Source of the DNA: Litsea cubeba
Taxonomy: Eukaryota; Streptophyta; Magnoliopsida; Laurales; Lauraceae
Direction of reading: 5' to 3'
NCBI GenBank assembly: GCA_012931725.1
Contig: CM022946.1
Coordinates: 118,985,360-119,049,359 of the forward strand
Length of the DNA: 64,000 nucleotides
In this document: piece by piece, positions 34,967 through 46,451 of the stretch
Layout of the letters: each line of letters begins with the position of its first letter
Numbering within the stretch: the first letter of the stretch is position 1
Translations under genes and position numbers: made by a program
Notes under the pieces: model-generated
Databases searched by the model: none
What the model was told of the DNA's origin: nothing
Seen by the model: the letters and a program-made list of their open reading frames with translations, nothing else

Positions 34967-35357
34967 CTGCCCTATAAGTAGCAGAGAGTTCCCCCCTTTT
35001 TTACAGAAACCCTAATCGGGCGTGCCAAGGGGCGCCCTCCTCCTGGGATTTCGCGCGAATCATTTCGGAAATTTATTGCGCCTCCCTGAAGCGGCGCGCA
35101 AATCATTTCAAAAATTGACTGCGCCCCTGACGAAACGGCGCGTACGACCTCGAAGAGACAGACAACCAGCCCAGGAACGACACGTGGAACCGTCGAACTG
35201 TCTTCAGCATTGAATAGGGGACGCCATTTATCACCTCGAACATCCAAAGCGACAGCGAGTCAGGGTCGAAAAAGGATCTCCTACAGATAGGCCCGGCACA
35301 TAGCTCCCGACCTCACGGCACTGACGTTCTACGCGAGCTCAGAAGCTAGGGGGCAAT
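34967..35357 (+). other. Non-coding region and polypurine tract before the 3' LTR
   Basis: A TATA-like CTTATAGGG on the minus strand near 34970-34980 could serve the antisense gene. Two related blocks, GGCGCCCTCC...GAATCATTTCGGAAATT and GGCGCGCAAATCATTTCAAAAATT (35030-35125), are imperfect repeats. The polypurine tract GAAGCTAGGGGGCAAT (35342-35357) abuts the LTR and would prime plus-strand cDNA. Confidence 0.55.
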
Positions 35358-36323
35358 TGTGTGGGGAAATTCCCAGAGCTACAGGATTAGGCTAATCACA
35401 GCCATCATACGAGGCTAAACATCCTCACGTGCCGTCCGCATGCCATCCGCGTGCCATCCACGTGGCACCGGTCTCATCCCGGCTACCAGGGCAGAGGCCT
35501 TGGCCGACATCATACATCTCCAGGCCACAAGCGCCGAACTGGATCACCTCGGGCGTCATCTCGGCAGAGAGTCCACATCGGCAAGGCCACCCCGGACGCT
35601 AGCTCCGCAGATAACCCTACCTCGGCTAAAGCCACCTCGGCTGAAGAAGCCAGAACAGTAACCGAAGCGAGAAAGAACCTTCGCCTAGACCCCTTATCCC
35701 CCACGTCACCAGGCACGTGGAAGGATAGGGTCACGATCTAGTGGGACAGACACGACGTCCAGCCGCCCACTATCTTCGCCAGATCGCCACGTGGCAGCAT
35801 CCAGCGGCTGAGGCCACATCAGGGCAAGGCCCGAGGGCAGATCCGCTGGTACTCCTACCGCCAAAGGCGCCCAACACAATCTGGCCCAACAAGACATGCA
35901 TTTAATGCAATGTGGGCTGACCCGACTGGCATTTAATGCTGAGTGGGCCGGATTAGACCGCATTTATTACTTTGTGGGCTGATCATGACTACCCAGTCAG
36001 ATCATGGGACCCACACCCAGATATTCTCAGAAAGATACGATCCACTCCTCTATAAATAAACCCTCAAACACCATGCGAGGTACGCACATCCTATACACAG
36101 AGCCCTTACTCTGTCTCTCTTCCTCCTCTCCTTCCATTGTTCCAGTTCATACACTGACTTTGGCATCGGAGAGCCTTGCGCCGCTCAGGCCAGGGTCCTC
36201 TGACCGTTTGCTACTCCTTTTCAGGCTCTCGGACGGCATCCAGACATCTCAGACACCATCACCTTCACGGATAAGTCCTGTAAGGCACCCTCTTATTGTG
36301 GGTCATAATTTTCTGCACCTACA
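35358..36323 (+). repeat. 3' LTR of the Tat element
   Basis: It has the same 966 bases as the 5' LTR as far as I can read, from TGTGTGGGGAAATTCCC to CTGCACCTACA, including the TATA box. The target duplication GGTAG follows directly. Confidence 0.95.
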
Positions 36324-36479
36324 GGTAGCTTTAAAAAATGGGCAGTTTTTTTCCTTGGTAGACAGTGAGAGAACTATAGAGTTGTAAGGAAACAAGGGTG
36401 AGGTAGCTTTAAAAAATGGGCAGATTTTTTTCCTTGGTAGACAGGGACAGAACTATAGAGTTGGTAGCTTTAGAAATAC
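36324..36479 (+). repeat. 78-bp tandem duplication at the Tat insertion site
   Basis: GGTAGCTTTAAAAAATGGGC occurs at 36324 and again at 36402; each unit continues with CCTTGGTAGACAG and GAACTATAGAGTTG. A third partial start (GGTAGCTTTAGAAAT) is at 36463. The left flank of the retrotransposon, AAGGAAACAAGGGTTAGGTAG, matches the text before the second unit, so the element inserted inside a pre-existing tandem repeat. Confidence 0.85.
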
Positions 36480-36580
36480 GGGCACCTTTTTTTTTTTCCG
36501 TTATAGGGGATTGAGCCTTGAGTTACTTTCAACCTTTTATTAGGGCTAAGATAGCATTTTGGTGGAACCCCAATTAGGGC

Positions 36581-37804
36581 ATAGAGTTAGCAAAACCCAA
36601 CTCGATTTGTTAATCCGGCCCAACCCGACATGCACAACCCAACCAGCATAGAATAGGGGTCGGTCGCAGGTCAAATTTTTCTAACCCACATTTAAATGAG
36701 TAGGGTTATGATCAATCTGTTTAACCCGCATGACCCATTTGTCTTTTTCGTGCCGCTAAAACTTATACTTCCCTCCATCCAACAGTCCTGTCCATTTGGA
36801 TAGGTACCAAACCTTGAGATTAGTGTCTATCGGAAGGGGGTCATTGTTTGTGCACGGTTTTGATTGGTTGCTACGTGGGCCCCATCGATACTTTTCATGA
36901 AAGCACGGTGAGAACTAGTTCTCACTTGAATATTTCTTATACTTAATTATATGAAGTGTATCTTTTTATATTGATATAATATTTTTTTTATTTTTATAAA
37001 AAAATATTTTATTTCTATTAGCTTTGCTATTCTATTTCTATAGTCGCTATTGAAAAAATAATGTATACTATACTCATTGTATAAATATTTTTTTCTCTTT
37101 CTTTTTTCTAAAGTAGACCCTTTGTTAACTTAAAAATAACTTTTATATGCTCTTATCTCGTAGAAGGTTTGTGGTCCTTGTGGATATGAAGAAAATACAA
37201 TGGATATGACATAAATGAAAAAAATAATCAAGTAATGACTAAGGTCATGCTAGTTTCCACACTATATTCTCCTTATGCCGGCACAATTTAGAGAGAGTAG
37301 TGAATTATAGCATCATGACCCAAGCCTAGTCCTAAATTTTCAATCTAATAACAATTAAGCCTAAGTTTGATTTAAGATCCTATAAGAAGAAAATCAAAAT
37401 TAGGCTTATCATAACCCAAATAAAGCTTGTCCATATTGCCTATCATAATGGGTTTTAAATAGCACCAATATGATTTCAAAAGTTAAGGATTGTTCATTTA
37501 TCTCATTTTTACGAATTAACTTATCGATTTGGGTTTGATTTAAACTTTGGGTATGATCAAAGCCTTAGAGGACTCTTATTAATAAAAGATTTGGGTGCAA
37601 GTTATTTGGGTCAACCCAACCCACAATATTCCGCAATGGTTATGTGGGTTAACGTGAGTCGGGCCAGGTTGATCCGCAGTGGGTGCGGGTTAGGAGTTTC
37701 TGACCCGTTCAATAAACGGGTCAAATACGGGTTATGAACATCCAACTCGTTTAATAAACGGGTCCGACCTGTTTAGCCCAACCCGATCCGTTTACCAACC
37801 CTAC
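36581..37804. mobile_element. hAT-like non-autonomous remnant with CCCG-rich ends
   Basis: The right end, read inward, is TAGGGTTGGTAAACGG and the left end TAGAGTTAGCAAAACCC; 10 of the first 13 positions agree. Both subterminal parts are full of ACCCG, GGGTC and CGGGT words, a habit of plant hAT elements. The flanking 8-mers ATTAGGGC and CTTAGGGG agree at 6 of 8 positions, so the target duplication is at best decayed. No coding sequence is supported. Confidence 0.5.
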
Positions 37805-38424
37805 TTAGGGGTAATTAACGAGTTGGTCGGCAGCTTCTTTTCAATTTATGATTGTGAGCTCTACCTTTTGTAAATTTGAACTTGTGTTAGATAAAATAAT
37901 AATAAAATATATGGTTGAGATGGATCGCGTGAGTCACCAGATGCACTTTCCTTAAGATAATAAATGTCCCAACACCAAATTGTTGCCTGCAAATAAAACA
38001 TGCCCAAATCCTTTGTGTGTTGGACTCAGTTTGCAGAAGTAATGACTAACCTTGAACGCCAATGGTCTCCACCCAAAACACGATGTTATTGACGGCCAAG
38101 ATTTGATTGAAGCATGTTGACTAAAAAATTGTGTTCCCGATTGAGATTTGGATGCAATATATAGAAACGATCGAAAGAGTTGTTTCGGAAGGAGTATTTC
38201 CACACCTACTTCGAAGCCCATACTGGCTATCCGACCATTATTCCTTCTTGACCCAAAAGCAAGCCAACCTAAGGAACTAGATCAACCCAAGTTAGGTCCA
38301 AACCAGCCCAACTCAAACGGATACCGACTCAACCCAAGTGAAGATAAAAAAAAATGACGAAAGATAAGGCTCCTTAATGAGTCCTATAGCTCCAAGCCCA
38401 AGCTCATGCCCTTCCATATCAACT
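37805..38424. other. Non-coding stretch left of the LINE
   Basis: No gene is supported. The last bases (to the first TSD copy) are the other half of the sequence into which the LINE inserted. CCCAACC/AACCCAA words at 38260-38340 may be further hAT-type debris. Confidence 0.4.
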
Positions 38425-38658
38425 CAATGAAGTTACGCTTTTTTTTTTTTTTTGCTGTAAAGGTAATTTGTATTAAGAAGAGGGGGAGGGAGAAAAAAGG
38501 ATTACAAGGGAACCAAAGAGGAACCCGAAGGAAGCAGAAAAAATAGAACAAAGAAAAGAAAACGGGAAAAGAAAGAAAAGATGGGGGAGGAGACTAGGAG
38601 CAAAATGCTCAAACCAGAGACAAGCAACGCCAAAATGGAAGAAGAAGAAGCAGGCGAA

Positions 38659-41600
38659 TCAGGATCTAATGTCAATTCGTAAGGCGGCAAAAAGAGCATT
38701 GAGCTGAGTACTAACAAAGGGCTTCAAAATCTGCTTCATGGAGAAGGAGATCGCTGCAAAGATGTTTGCTTGAGTGGTATGGATTGAGGGTCTTCGATCA
38801 TCGAATACTGCTTCAGTTCTGGCCTTCCATAGGTAGAAAAGGACGGTGATGAAGATGGCTGCCATGAATTTGTATCCGTTGGAGTCATTGCCTTGAGAGA
38901 GGATCGCCCAAAGAGCAGAAGTAGAGAGGTTAAGAGGAGGATGGAGATCAACTGCATGCATAAACCATGACCAGATTGATTTTGCTAGGACACAAGAGAA
39001 GAAGAGATGCTCCACCGAGTCTTCAGCAGCATGGCAGATGCTGCATCTGGAAGCAAGAGAGAAGCCGAGGTGTTTCAACCTAATTTCAGAGGGGGTTTTG
39101 TTGAGCATCAAGCGCCAGCCAAAACAGTTAATTCTGTGGGGAGAGATGTGGTTCCAGATCAAATTGGGCCAGTGAAGAGGATCTGCTCTGTGCATGATTA
39201 ATTGCCATGCAGACCGCAAGGTAATGTTGCCATCAGGGGAGTCTTTCCAGCAAAGTGAGTCTCTAACAACATGGTTGGGGGAGAGGTCAGAGAGAAGAAA
39301 AACGATTAACTGGCAAATGTTAGGAGGCATAGAGTCAGGGATAACCCAAGATCTTGATTGGAATAGAGAAGATAGTCGTTGATCCCTGGGGAAATGCTGA
39401 AGGGGAAAGGGAGTGGATATGGGATCGCCAGAATGCCATGAATCGTGCCAAGCATTGATGCTCTGACCATTACCAAAAAGCCAGTAGCTACCTTGGTGGA
39501 TGAGGGGAGCAGAGCGGCGAATTTTCCCCCAAATGCATGATCCATAATTGGTGTTGTCAGGGGTCCATATAGGCCTGAATTTGAAATAGCGATTTTTGAA
39601 CCAACTAGACCAAAGGGAATTGGAGGTAGTTGCTTGCCAGCCTAATCTGATGAAGGAAGCAATGTTAACATCTGAGATTCGTCTGATACCCAAGCCTCCT
39701 TCTGCCTTTGGAAGGGTCACCATAGCCCAGCTGACATGGTGCATCTTTTGGTGGGTGCCATTACCTGACCAGAGGAAGAGTCTCATTAGTTTCTCAATAT
39801 CTTTGCAAATTGAGATAGGCAGGGGGAGAAAGGCAGCAAGGTGGAGAGGCAGGCTGGAAATAACGTGTTTAATCAAGAGTAAATGTCATGCAAAGGATAG
39901 AGAGTTGGCTTTCCAAGCTGAGAGTTTGGACTGTATAGCATCCAGCAGGGGAAGAAAGTGGCGCTTTTTAGGAGACCCGAAGCAGATCGGAGAGCTCAGG
40001 TATTTTAAAACAGTTGAAGCTTCTTGAATTCCAAGATTTGAACTGATCCTTCTTGAATACCTAAGTGTAAGTGGCTCTTTTCAAGGTTGAAAAATTGACC
40101 TGCAGCATACTAATAAACCTCCAAGAGGTCTTGAAGGATTAGAACACTAGAGGCAACCCCTTTCATGAAGATGAGGATGTCGTCTGCATAGAGTAAGTGG
40201 CAAGGGGTAGAAGGGGCATTTGAGAGAGGGATAATTAAGCCTTGAGTTTGGAGATCATGGAGGTGAAGACTCAAAATTTCTTCAGCTAGAATGAAGAGGT
40301 AAGGGGAAAGGGGGTCACCCAGTCTGAGGCCACAAAAGGAGCTAAAGAAACCTTGGGGGATTCTGTTAATGAGAACAGAGCCTTTGGAAGTGCAGACACA
40401 CTCTTTAATCAGAGAAATCCAATCATCAGAGAATTGAAAGAATTGGAGGACCGAGAAGAGGAAGGACCAGTTTAGATTGTCAGAAGCTTTGGATATATCA
40501 AGTTTGAAACAAAAGGAGCCTTTGTTGATTTTGGAGTTCAATTTCTGGTAGAGCTCAAAGGCTAGAGCAGAGTGGTGCTGAATATTTCTACCCTTGATGA
40601 AAGTAGCCTGAGTAGGAGAGATCAGGTTTGGAATGATTTTGCAGAGCCTGGTGGAGAGGATCTTGGAAAGGATTTTATAGGTGAAGTTAAGTAGGCTGAT
40701 GGGTCTGAAGTCAGCACAGGTGGTTAGAGATTTAGATTTGGGGATAAGGGTTAGGAAATAAGTATTGGAAGCTCTGTGGATCTTCTTAGTAAGAAAGAAG
40801 TGCTGCATCGCTGAGCAGACTGTTTGGCCAGTGATGCTCCAAGTTGCAGTGAAGAAAGCCCCATTGAAGCCATCAGGACTAGGGGAGATGTCCTTTTTTA
40901 GGGAGAAGACTGCTACTTTGATTTCTTCCGAGGAGGGGATGGAAGTGAGGAAGGAATTGTCAGAAGCAGAAACCTTGGTGCTATTGATGTGGAAAAGGGA
41001 GGGGCAAGGTTGACTGTCATGAGGCTTGAAAAGGTTAGAGACAAAATCCACTGCATGGGCTTGGATGGTTGCTTGGTCTTCAGTGATAGTGCCATTGACT
41101 GAGATATGGTGGATAGAGTTAGAGGAGCTCCTAGCCTTAGCTGATTGATGAAAAAACTTGGTATTTTGGTCCCCCTCTTTGAGCCATTTGATCCTAGATC
41201 TTTGTTTCCAGTGAATTTCCTGAGCAAGGAGGGCGTTATGGAGGTCAGACTTGGCAGATTGGAGGGCATCTCTAGATTGGTCTGAAGGAGCAGAATCAAG
41301 AATGAGTTGACAGTGCAAAACATTTTCTTCAGCAGCATGGATGTTCTGGATAAGATTTCCATAAGTGGACTTACTCCAAAGTCTGAGGGAGAGTTTTAGG
41401 GCCTTGAGTTTTAGGGCAAGAGTGTATTGCGGATCTCCAGCTATAGGGGTGTCCCAGCAAGATTTGACTGTCTCTAGGAAAGAAGGATGGAGCAACCATT
41501 TGTCTTCAAATTTAAAAGGAGGATTAGAGGGAGGGGCTTGGGGATGATGAGCTAAAAGGATTGGGCTGTGGTCAGATGAGATTCTGGGAAGGTGGTGGAC

Positions 41601-42260
41601 AATGGGGTCACGAAAATTCGTCCAACTGGAATTAACTAAGGCTCTATCAAGCCTGGCAGCCACATAAGAAAAGCCTTGCCTGTTGCTGGACAAAGTGAAC
41701 CTATTACCAACAAAGTGGATGTCTTGGAGGCCAGCTTGCGTCACAGCAGTTTGGAAAGCTTTGAGGGGGGAGGGAATAGGATGGCTAATGTTGAGCTTGT
41801 CAGCGTGGGAAAGGGTGGCATTGAAGTCCCCAGGCCCAATGACACACCAAGGCATGGTGGTTAGGGAGGAATCAATGAGGACTGCCCAAAGGTCCTTCCT
41901 AATGGAGGGGCTGGTGGAGCCATAAACGCCTATAATAATAGTGTTTAAGCCAGAGGAAGGGTTATGGAGAAGTATAGAAAGGTGTTGAGAGGAGAAGTCT
42001 TTAACAGAGGTGGTGAGGTGGTGAGAGGATTTAGAGAAGCACCAGAGATTAGGAACCGAGGATGCTGAAGAAGGGGCATTTGAGTGGAAGGTATCAAATC
42101 CTAGGTTGTTCCAGCTGAGGGAAATAGAAGGGATGAAAGGAGTCATGGGTTCAGAAATGAAGATGAGGTCATGAGAGTGTTTGAGGATCATGGTGGCCAA
42201 GGCATGTTGAGTAAGGCGATTGGCAATGCCCATACAATTCCAATAGAGAACTTTTAACAT
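38659..42260 (-). pseudogene. LINE ORF2: endonuclease and reverse transcriptase
   Basis: ATG 42260 (MLKVLYWNCMG). The N-terminal endonuclease/exonuclease/phosphatase domain (residues 1 to about 235) shows YWNCMG, SEP, GDFNATLS, LDRALVN and SDHSPI. The RT domain (about 440-700) shows DFRPISLLN, FIKGRNIQHH, LDISKASDNLNW, LRLGDPLSPYLF and YADDILIF. A TAG ends the frame near 40110, just after LLQDLLEVY-type sequence; conserved text continues past it, then shifts frame near 39990-39880. The second open part (39876-38659) holds the linker HVISSLPLHLAAFLPLP, GGLGIRRISD, and a zf-RVT domain with CWKDSPDGNITLRSAW, FGWRLMLNKTP and CSICHAAEDSVEHLFFSC. An intact protein would nick target DNA and prime reverse transcription on it. 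This copy is inactive. Confidence 0.92.
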
Positions 42261-44354
42261 TTGGAGGAATTTGAGGAGGTATTCTTGCCTCTAGATCTCC
42301 TAGTGATTGGGCCAGAAGAAGGGGCTGGGGAGGTATGATTTATTCCCTTCCCTTTTTTCTTGATGGTAGTGGTAATGAGAGGGAGATTATCAGTTGAGGT
42401 TGCCAAGGTTGCCAAGGGAGAGGTGGAGGGGAAATTAAGAGAGGGAGTTAGTTCTGTTGAACTTGAACAAGGGGAGCAGGGTAAAGCTGGGGGTTGAGTT
42501 AAGTCAGGGAAAACGATTGGGACAAGAGGAGGGAGTGTAGGAGGTTCGGGGGGAAGCTCAAAACCTGGGGGTAACTATGAGGAAGAATTATCTTCTGAGA
42601 AAGCTTGTAGATTGCGGCCATAGATAGAGGGGTTGAGGGTTGGATCTAGAAAGGAGCATTAATCAAGAATGGAGAAAGGGTTGGAGATGTCAATAGGAGG
42701 GTTAGAGAGGGAGGAAGGGAATGCCTTTTGATTGGAGGTAAAAAAGACCTGGCTACTGGAGGTGGGATGAGGGTGAATGGAGGAGGGTAGATGATCTACA
42801 GGATTAGAGGGGGGAGTAGGAGTAGAAACAATATGAGAAGAAGAAGGAGCAGGAGGATGATGAGATGAGATGGGGTTTAAGGCTAAAGGAGGAGGAGGCA
42901 TAGGTTGGGGATTTGGAAGCAAACCAGGGCTACCTATAGCAAGAGCCATAGAATCTAACAGATTTGGAGAAGGGATAGGGAGGGGAGAGGGTGTGGATAT
43001 GTCTAAGTCAGGTGGAGTATGGATCCAAGGGTTGGATTTGGAGGAAGCTAGAATTGGAGAAGAGGGTTTGATTGCTGGGAATTGGCCAGAGAGTGGGCAG
43101 GATTTCTGAATGTGACCTGGAGAGAGGCAAAGGGAGCAGGGGCAGTGCTCATATTCCACGGAGACTTCCAGCTCACCTTCCCCTTGAAGATTAACCAGAA
43201 TGGAAGAAGGCTTGGGTTTAGAGAGATCAATGTTGACCAGGACTCTGGCAAAGGTGAGGATTCTTTGAGCCATAGTGATATTATCAAGCTTGATTGGTTG
43301 CCCGATTTAGTTGGCTAGAGAGAGGATGATGTTTTGACTCCAACAATGGTAAGAAAGTCCAAACAGTCTGATCCAAACATGTGCTATTGAAGGCTAAGCT
43401 GATTCATCTTGCCCAGGAGACCAAGGTAGGAAGAAGACTTTTTTCTTGTCAATGGAAAGGGGAGAGAGGCTAAGAATGGTTGCCTTGTCTTCTAGAGAGT
43501 TGAAGCGAAATATGAAGTGGCCTTTGCTAGTGAGGGATACCATACAGGGTCTAGATAGGGGCCAGAGCTTCACTTTTGCTTCCATCCATTCAATAGAGTG
43601 ACGCCTACCAACAAATCTGCTTATGACTGAGAAGGAAAATGATTCTTTGCTAGAGGTAAGCATGGATTGAGGGATTGTGAGGGTTGGCTTACCATTGATC
43701 CACGAATGTGGGGGAAAGTGGGCTGGGTTACAGGAAAGGGGAGGGGGATGAGGCACAGAGAAGAGGTTAGCAAAGGTTTGAGGAAAAGGAAAGGGAGGTT
43801 TGGTAATTGAAGCGTATTGCTGGGGCTCAAGCCAGCTTTGACAGACAGTGTTAGTAGGAATGGAGAGGGGGGCTAAAAGAGAGGGGTCAACTATGGAGGT
43901 TGGGGAAGCTGAAGAGACCAGGGGTGGCTGCTGGACAGGTAAAGGGGGTGGCTACTGGACAGGTAATGGAAAGGGGGGCTGAAAGAGAGGGGTCAGCTAC
44001 AGAGGTTGCGGAAGCCAGTGGTGGCTGGGGTGGCTGCTGAGCAGGTAATGGGGGAAAGTTATGAGGCTGTAAAGAGAGGGGTTGGGAGGGAAGGTGTGGG
44101 GAAGTAAGTAGAGAGGTGTTAGGTTGAGGTAGTGGCTGAGCAGTGGAGGAATCTTGTTGGAGAGGATGGGGAAAGAAGGAATGGAGTTGATGGAGATGTG
44201 AAGCAAGGAGAGGTTGTGCAGTGGAGGTAAGCAAAGGGGGTTGGGGAAGGAGAGCAGGTAGAGGCTGAGCAGTAGCAGTAATGGCCGTAAAAGGTAGGTA
44301 GGGCTGTTGACCAGTCGGAGAATGTAGGTGGGTTTGGGTGGGAAAGGAGGGCAT
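42254..44354 (-). pseudogene. LINE ORF1: Pro-rich, DUF4283 and CCHC protein
   Basis: ATG 44354 (MPSFPTQTHLHSPTG) lies about 70 bases after the element start. A long Pro/Ser/Thr/Gln-rich N-terminus with internal repeats (TAQPLPA, PSLSAPLSI) shifts frame near 43900. A DUF4283-like part follows (VKLWPLSRPCMVSL, FIFRFNSLEDKATIL, VWIRLFGLSYHCW), then RILTFARVLVNIDLSKP and a zinc knuckle CSLCLSPGHIQKSC. A Pro-rich, finally basic tail ends GPITRRSRGKNTSSNSSKC. In-frame stops occur near 43394, 43302, 42660 and 42567. The terminal TAA (42256-42254) overlaps the ORF2 start codon region. The protein would bind LINE RNA in the ribonucleoprotein. Confidence 0.85.
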
Positions 44355-44439
44355 GTTTGAATTGCCTGATGAGGAAGTGTTGTTAGTTGTTTGTCGTGAA
44401 ACACGATTTTAGATAACGTGTGCCAATGAAGTTACGCTT

Positions 44440-45180
44440 CTCACCATCCAAATTGCCCATCAAATCGCAACGGATAGAGCAAGGGACCCGAGCATTCCCA
44501 ATATAAATCTAATTCTCTTGAGGGGAAGGGACTCTTCCAAAAGGATTTCCAAACCAATTAAGGGGCCGGCAATGGTGTTGAGATCTCTTTTAGTAATGTG
44601 TTTATAGGCTGATTTTGTGGGAAGTTCTCCATTAATTGTATCAAACGAAGTTCTTTTATCCTCTCCCGCGGAATGAGAAAGGAGAACTTTTGTGATATCC
44701 TCCTTATCTCTCAGATTGCTAAGAAGATTTTAAACTTAGTGATGTCCCAATTTCTAACTGGAATATTTATAAGGTTCTTAACCATCATGTTAAGGTTCAT
44801 GATAGGACAGAATAGTTCTATTAAGCCTTCCATACAAGGAATTCAATTACATTGCCAAATCGAATTCTTATCTCTATTCCTAATAATCCATCCAATAATT
44901 TCATTAATGAATCACGGAGTTTCAACAAATCATTTCCAAAACCAAGAGTCCCTTCCCCTACACGAGTCCTCCCATAAATTCTTATTAGGACAGTATTTGG
45001 CTTTTCAGACTTTGGAACATAAGATGTCCAGTTTCGAGAGGTAGTTCCAGCATGTTTTTGGCAGGAATGGCTTTGTTATTACAATTAGAGCTCCTTACCC
45101 CTAGCCCCACATCATCGATGGGCTTACATATTTCTCTCCATTTAATAAGGTGAATCTTCTTTCTCTTCATGGTCGCCCCA
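44440..45180 (-). pseudogene. Older decayed LINE fragment (target of the LINE above)
   Basis: From 45170 the minus strand reads MKRKKIHLIKWREICKPIDD, then VGLGVRSSNCNNKAIPAKNM, the standard post-RT segment of plant LINEs. It then runs through several stops and shifts to TINGELPTKSAYKHI, the start of a zf-RVT-like part, near 44620. The younger LINE is inserted at its 3' side in the same orientation. Many nonsense codons show age. Confidence 0.7.
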
Positions 45181-45204
45181 CTAAAATCTGTGATAAATCC
45201 TATT

Positions 45205-46451
45205 TAGAGGAGGGTGGTCAAAGGGCCGAGTCGGGCCAAACTCAAGGTTATACTTATCCTACACTCAATATATGCAAGGTCGGGCCACGGTGAGCTTAAC
45301 CCTTCGGAGGGCCTGCACTACCTAGGCCCTTGCCCTCAGGGGTCCAAGGCAAGGCATGGGGCTTCAAAATTAGAAAATTATTAGTTAACTTTTTTACACT
45401 GGTACCAAGTACAGTGTTAACCGAGCATTATCTTGTCTAACATCTATTGTAAAGGAACCTCTAAAAAACATTTGGAGAAAGGTGTCTCTAAAGATATTTT
45501 ATCGGACAAAGTCATATGTACTTTTGTGACTAGACATACGATTTTATTTATTTTATTAAAGAATAAAATGGTTAAAAAGTCTATTATATCTTACACCTTT
45601 TATAGAAACTCCGACATATCAAATCATTCTAGGAGAGTCTTGTCTTTGATGAATTTAAACTATCTTCATTCACTTACCTTTTATGAACTGAAATAATTTT
45701 TAATTTAACAGTGATCTGACTATCACACGTTGTCGGATTTCAGTAACAAAAGTTAATGTAATTAAAAAATCATCATTAGTTTAGACTTTAAAAATCGACG
45801 GTTATAATTACCTAAAAAAAGGATATTTGGATCATCTCATATCCCTGAAGTTTCATGCACATATAAACTACCTTTATGAATTAGTTGGCATCCAAGTCAC
45901 TCCTTAAAGGAAAATGTATATTCTTGTTAATATGAGTACACCCTTTTTGCACTAGCAAGAATATATAAAATAATATAAAAGGTGTAAGTAAGAAGTAATA
46001 AGACTAGAAGAAAGGGAACGCAAGCAACTATGCAACACATGCTGCGTATGTATTAAATATATAAATACCTTATTGAAATAAATAAGTAGAAATGAAATGA
46101 ACCAAGTATATGTGTGTATGGGTTTTTATAGCATTTTGCAATTGGTATGGGGGTATATAATTGCCTTCATAACCCCATCATATTACTTCTAAGTGACGTT
46201 ATAAAGACATTTTAGTATATATTTACATATATAAATATATATTATCTAAAATAATGAAAGTAAAAGGGTTTGGGCCAAGGCCAGGCCAGGTCGAGTGCTA
46301 TCCAAGCCCGCCCTCAAACCTTAGGGCCTGCACAAAATGTTCGACGCCCGGCTCGAGGGCTTTTTCTTAGAATCAGAAGCCCTCATTTTATGGGCTTTTT
46401 TAGGGTCGGGCTGTCGTGCCCTCTTGTCTTGAGGCTGAATTGATAGGCCTA
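45205..46451. mobile_element. hAT-like non-autonomous element, ends only
   Basis: The left end TAGAGGAGGGTGGTCAAAGG and the right end, read inward, TAGGCCTATCAATTCAGCC resemble the TAG(G)-starting ends of plant hAT elements. Subterminal GGGCC/GGCCC and GTCGGGC words occur on both sides (45220-45350, 46270-46430), with an AT-rich centre. The flanking 8-mers ATCCTATT and GTTCACAG do not match, so either the borders are misplaced or the flanks have changed. No protein is supported. Confidence 0.4.

Larger units (their letters stand above)
23759..36323 (+). mobile_element. Ty3/gypsy LTR retrotransposon, Tat lineage (Retand/RIRE2-like)
   Basis: The 12,565-bp element has 966-bp LTRs (TG...CA) at 23759-24724 and 35358-36323, flanked by the 5-bp duplication GGTAG (23754-23758 and 36324-36328). 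A primer-binding site, gag, protease, RT, RNase H, a second RNase H and integrase follow in gypsy order on the plus strand. The extra RNase H, the long region between integrase and 3' LTR, its tandem repeats and its antisense gene are hallmarks of the Tat lineage. The LTRs have the same length, a constant offset of 11,599 bases and no difference I could find by reading, so insertion is very recent. Two apparent frameshifts make this copy's polyprotein defective. Confidence 0.95.
38441..44423 (-). mobile_element. Near full-length L1-type LINE
   Basis: The 5,983-bp insertion is flanked by the exact 16-bp direct repeat CAATGAAGTTACGCTT (38425-38440 and 44424-44439). A 13-base T run at 38441-38453 is the poly(A) tail of a minus-strand element. 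It holds ORF1 (gag-like) and ORF2 (endonuclease, RT, zf-RVT), both damaged. The element lacks an RNase H domain after the zf-RVT region. Because the 5' leader precedes ORF1 by only about 70 bases and the target duplication is intact, the copy is probably complete or nearly so at its 5' end. Confidence 0.93.

Noticed and set aside
40765..43318. Plus-strand frames of 60-80 residues across the LINE
   Set aside because: Antisense shadows of ORF1 and ORF2.
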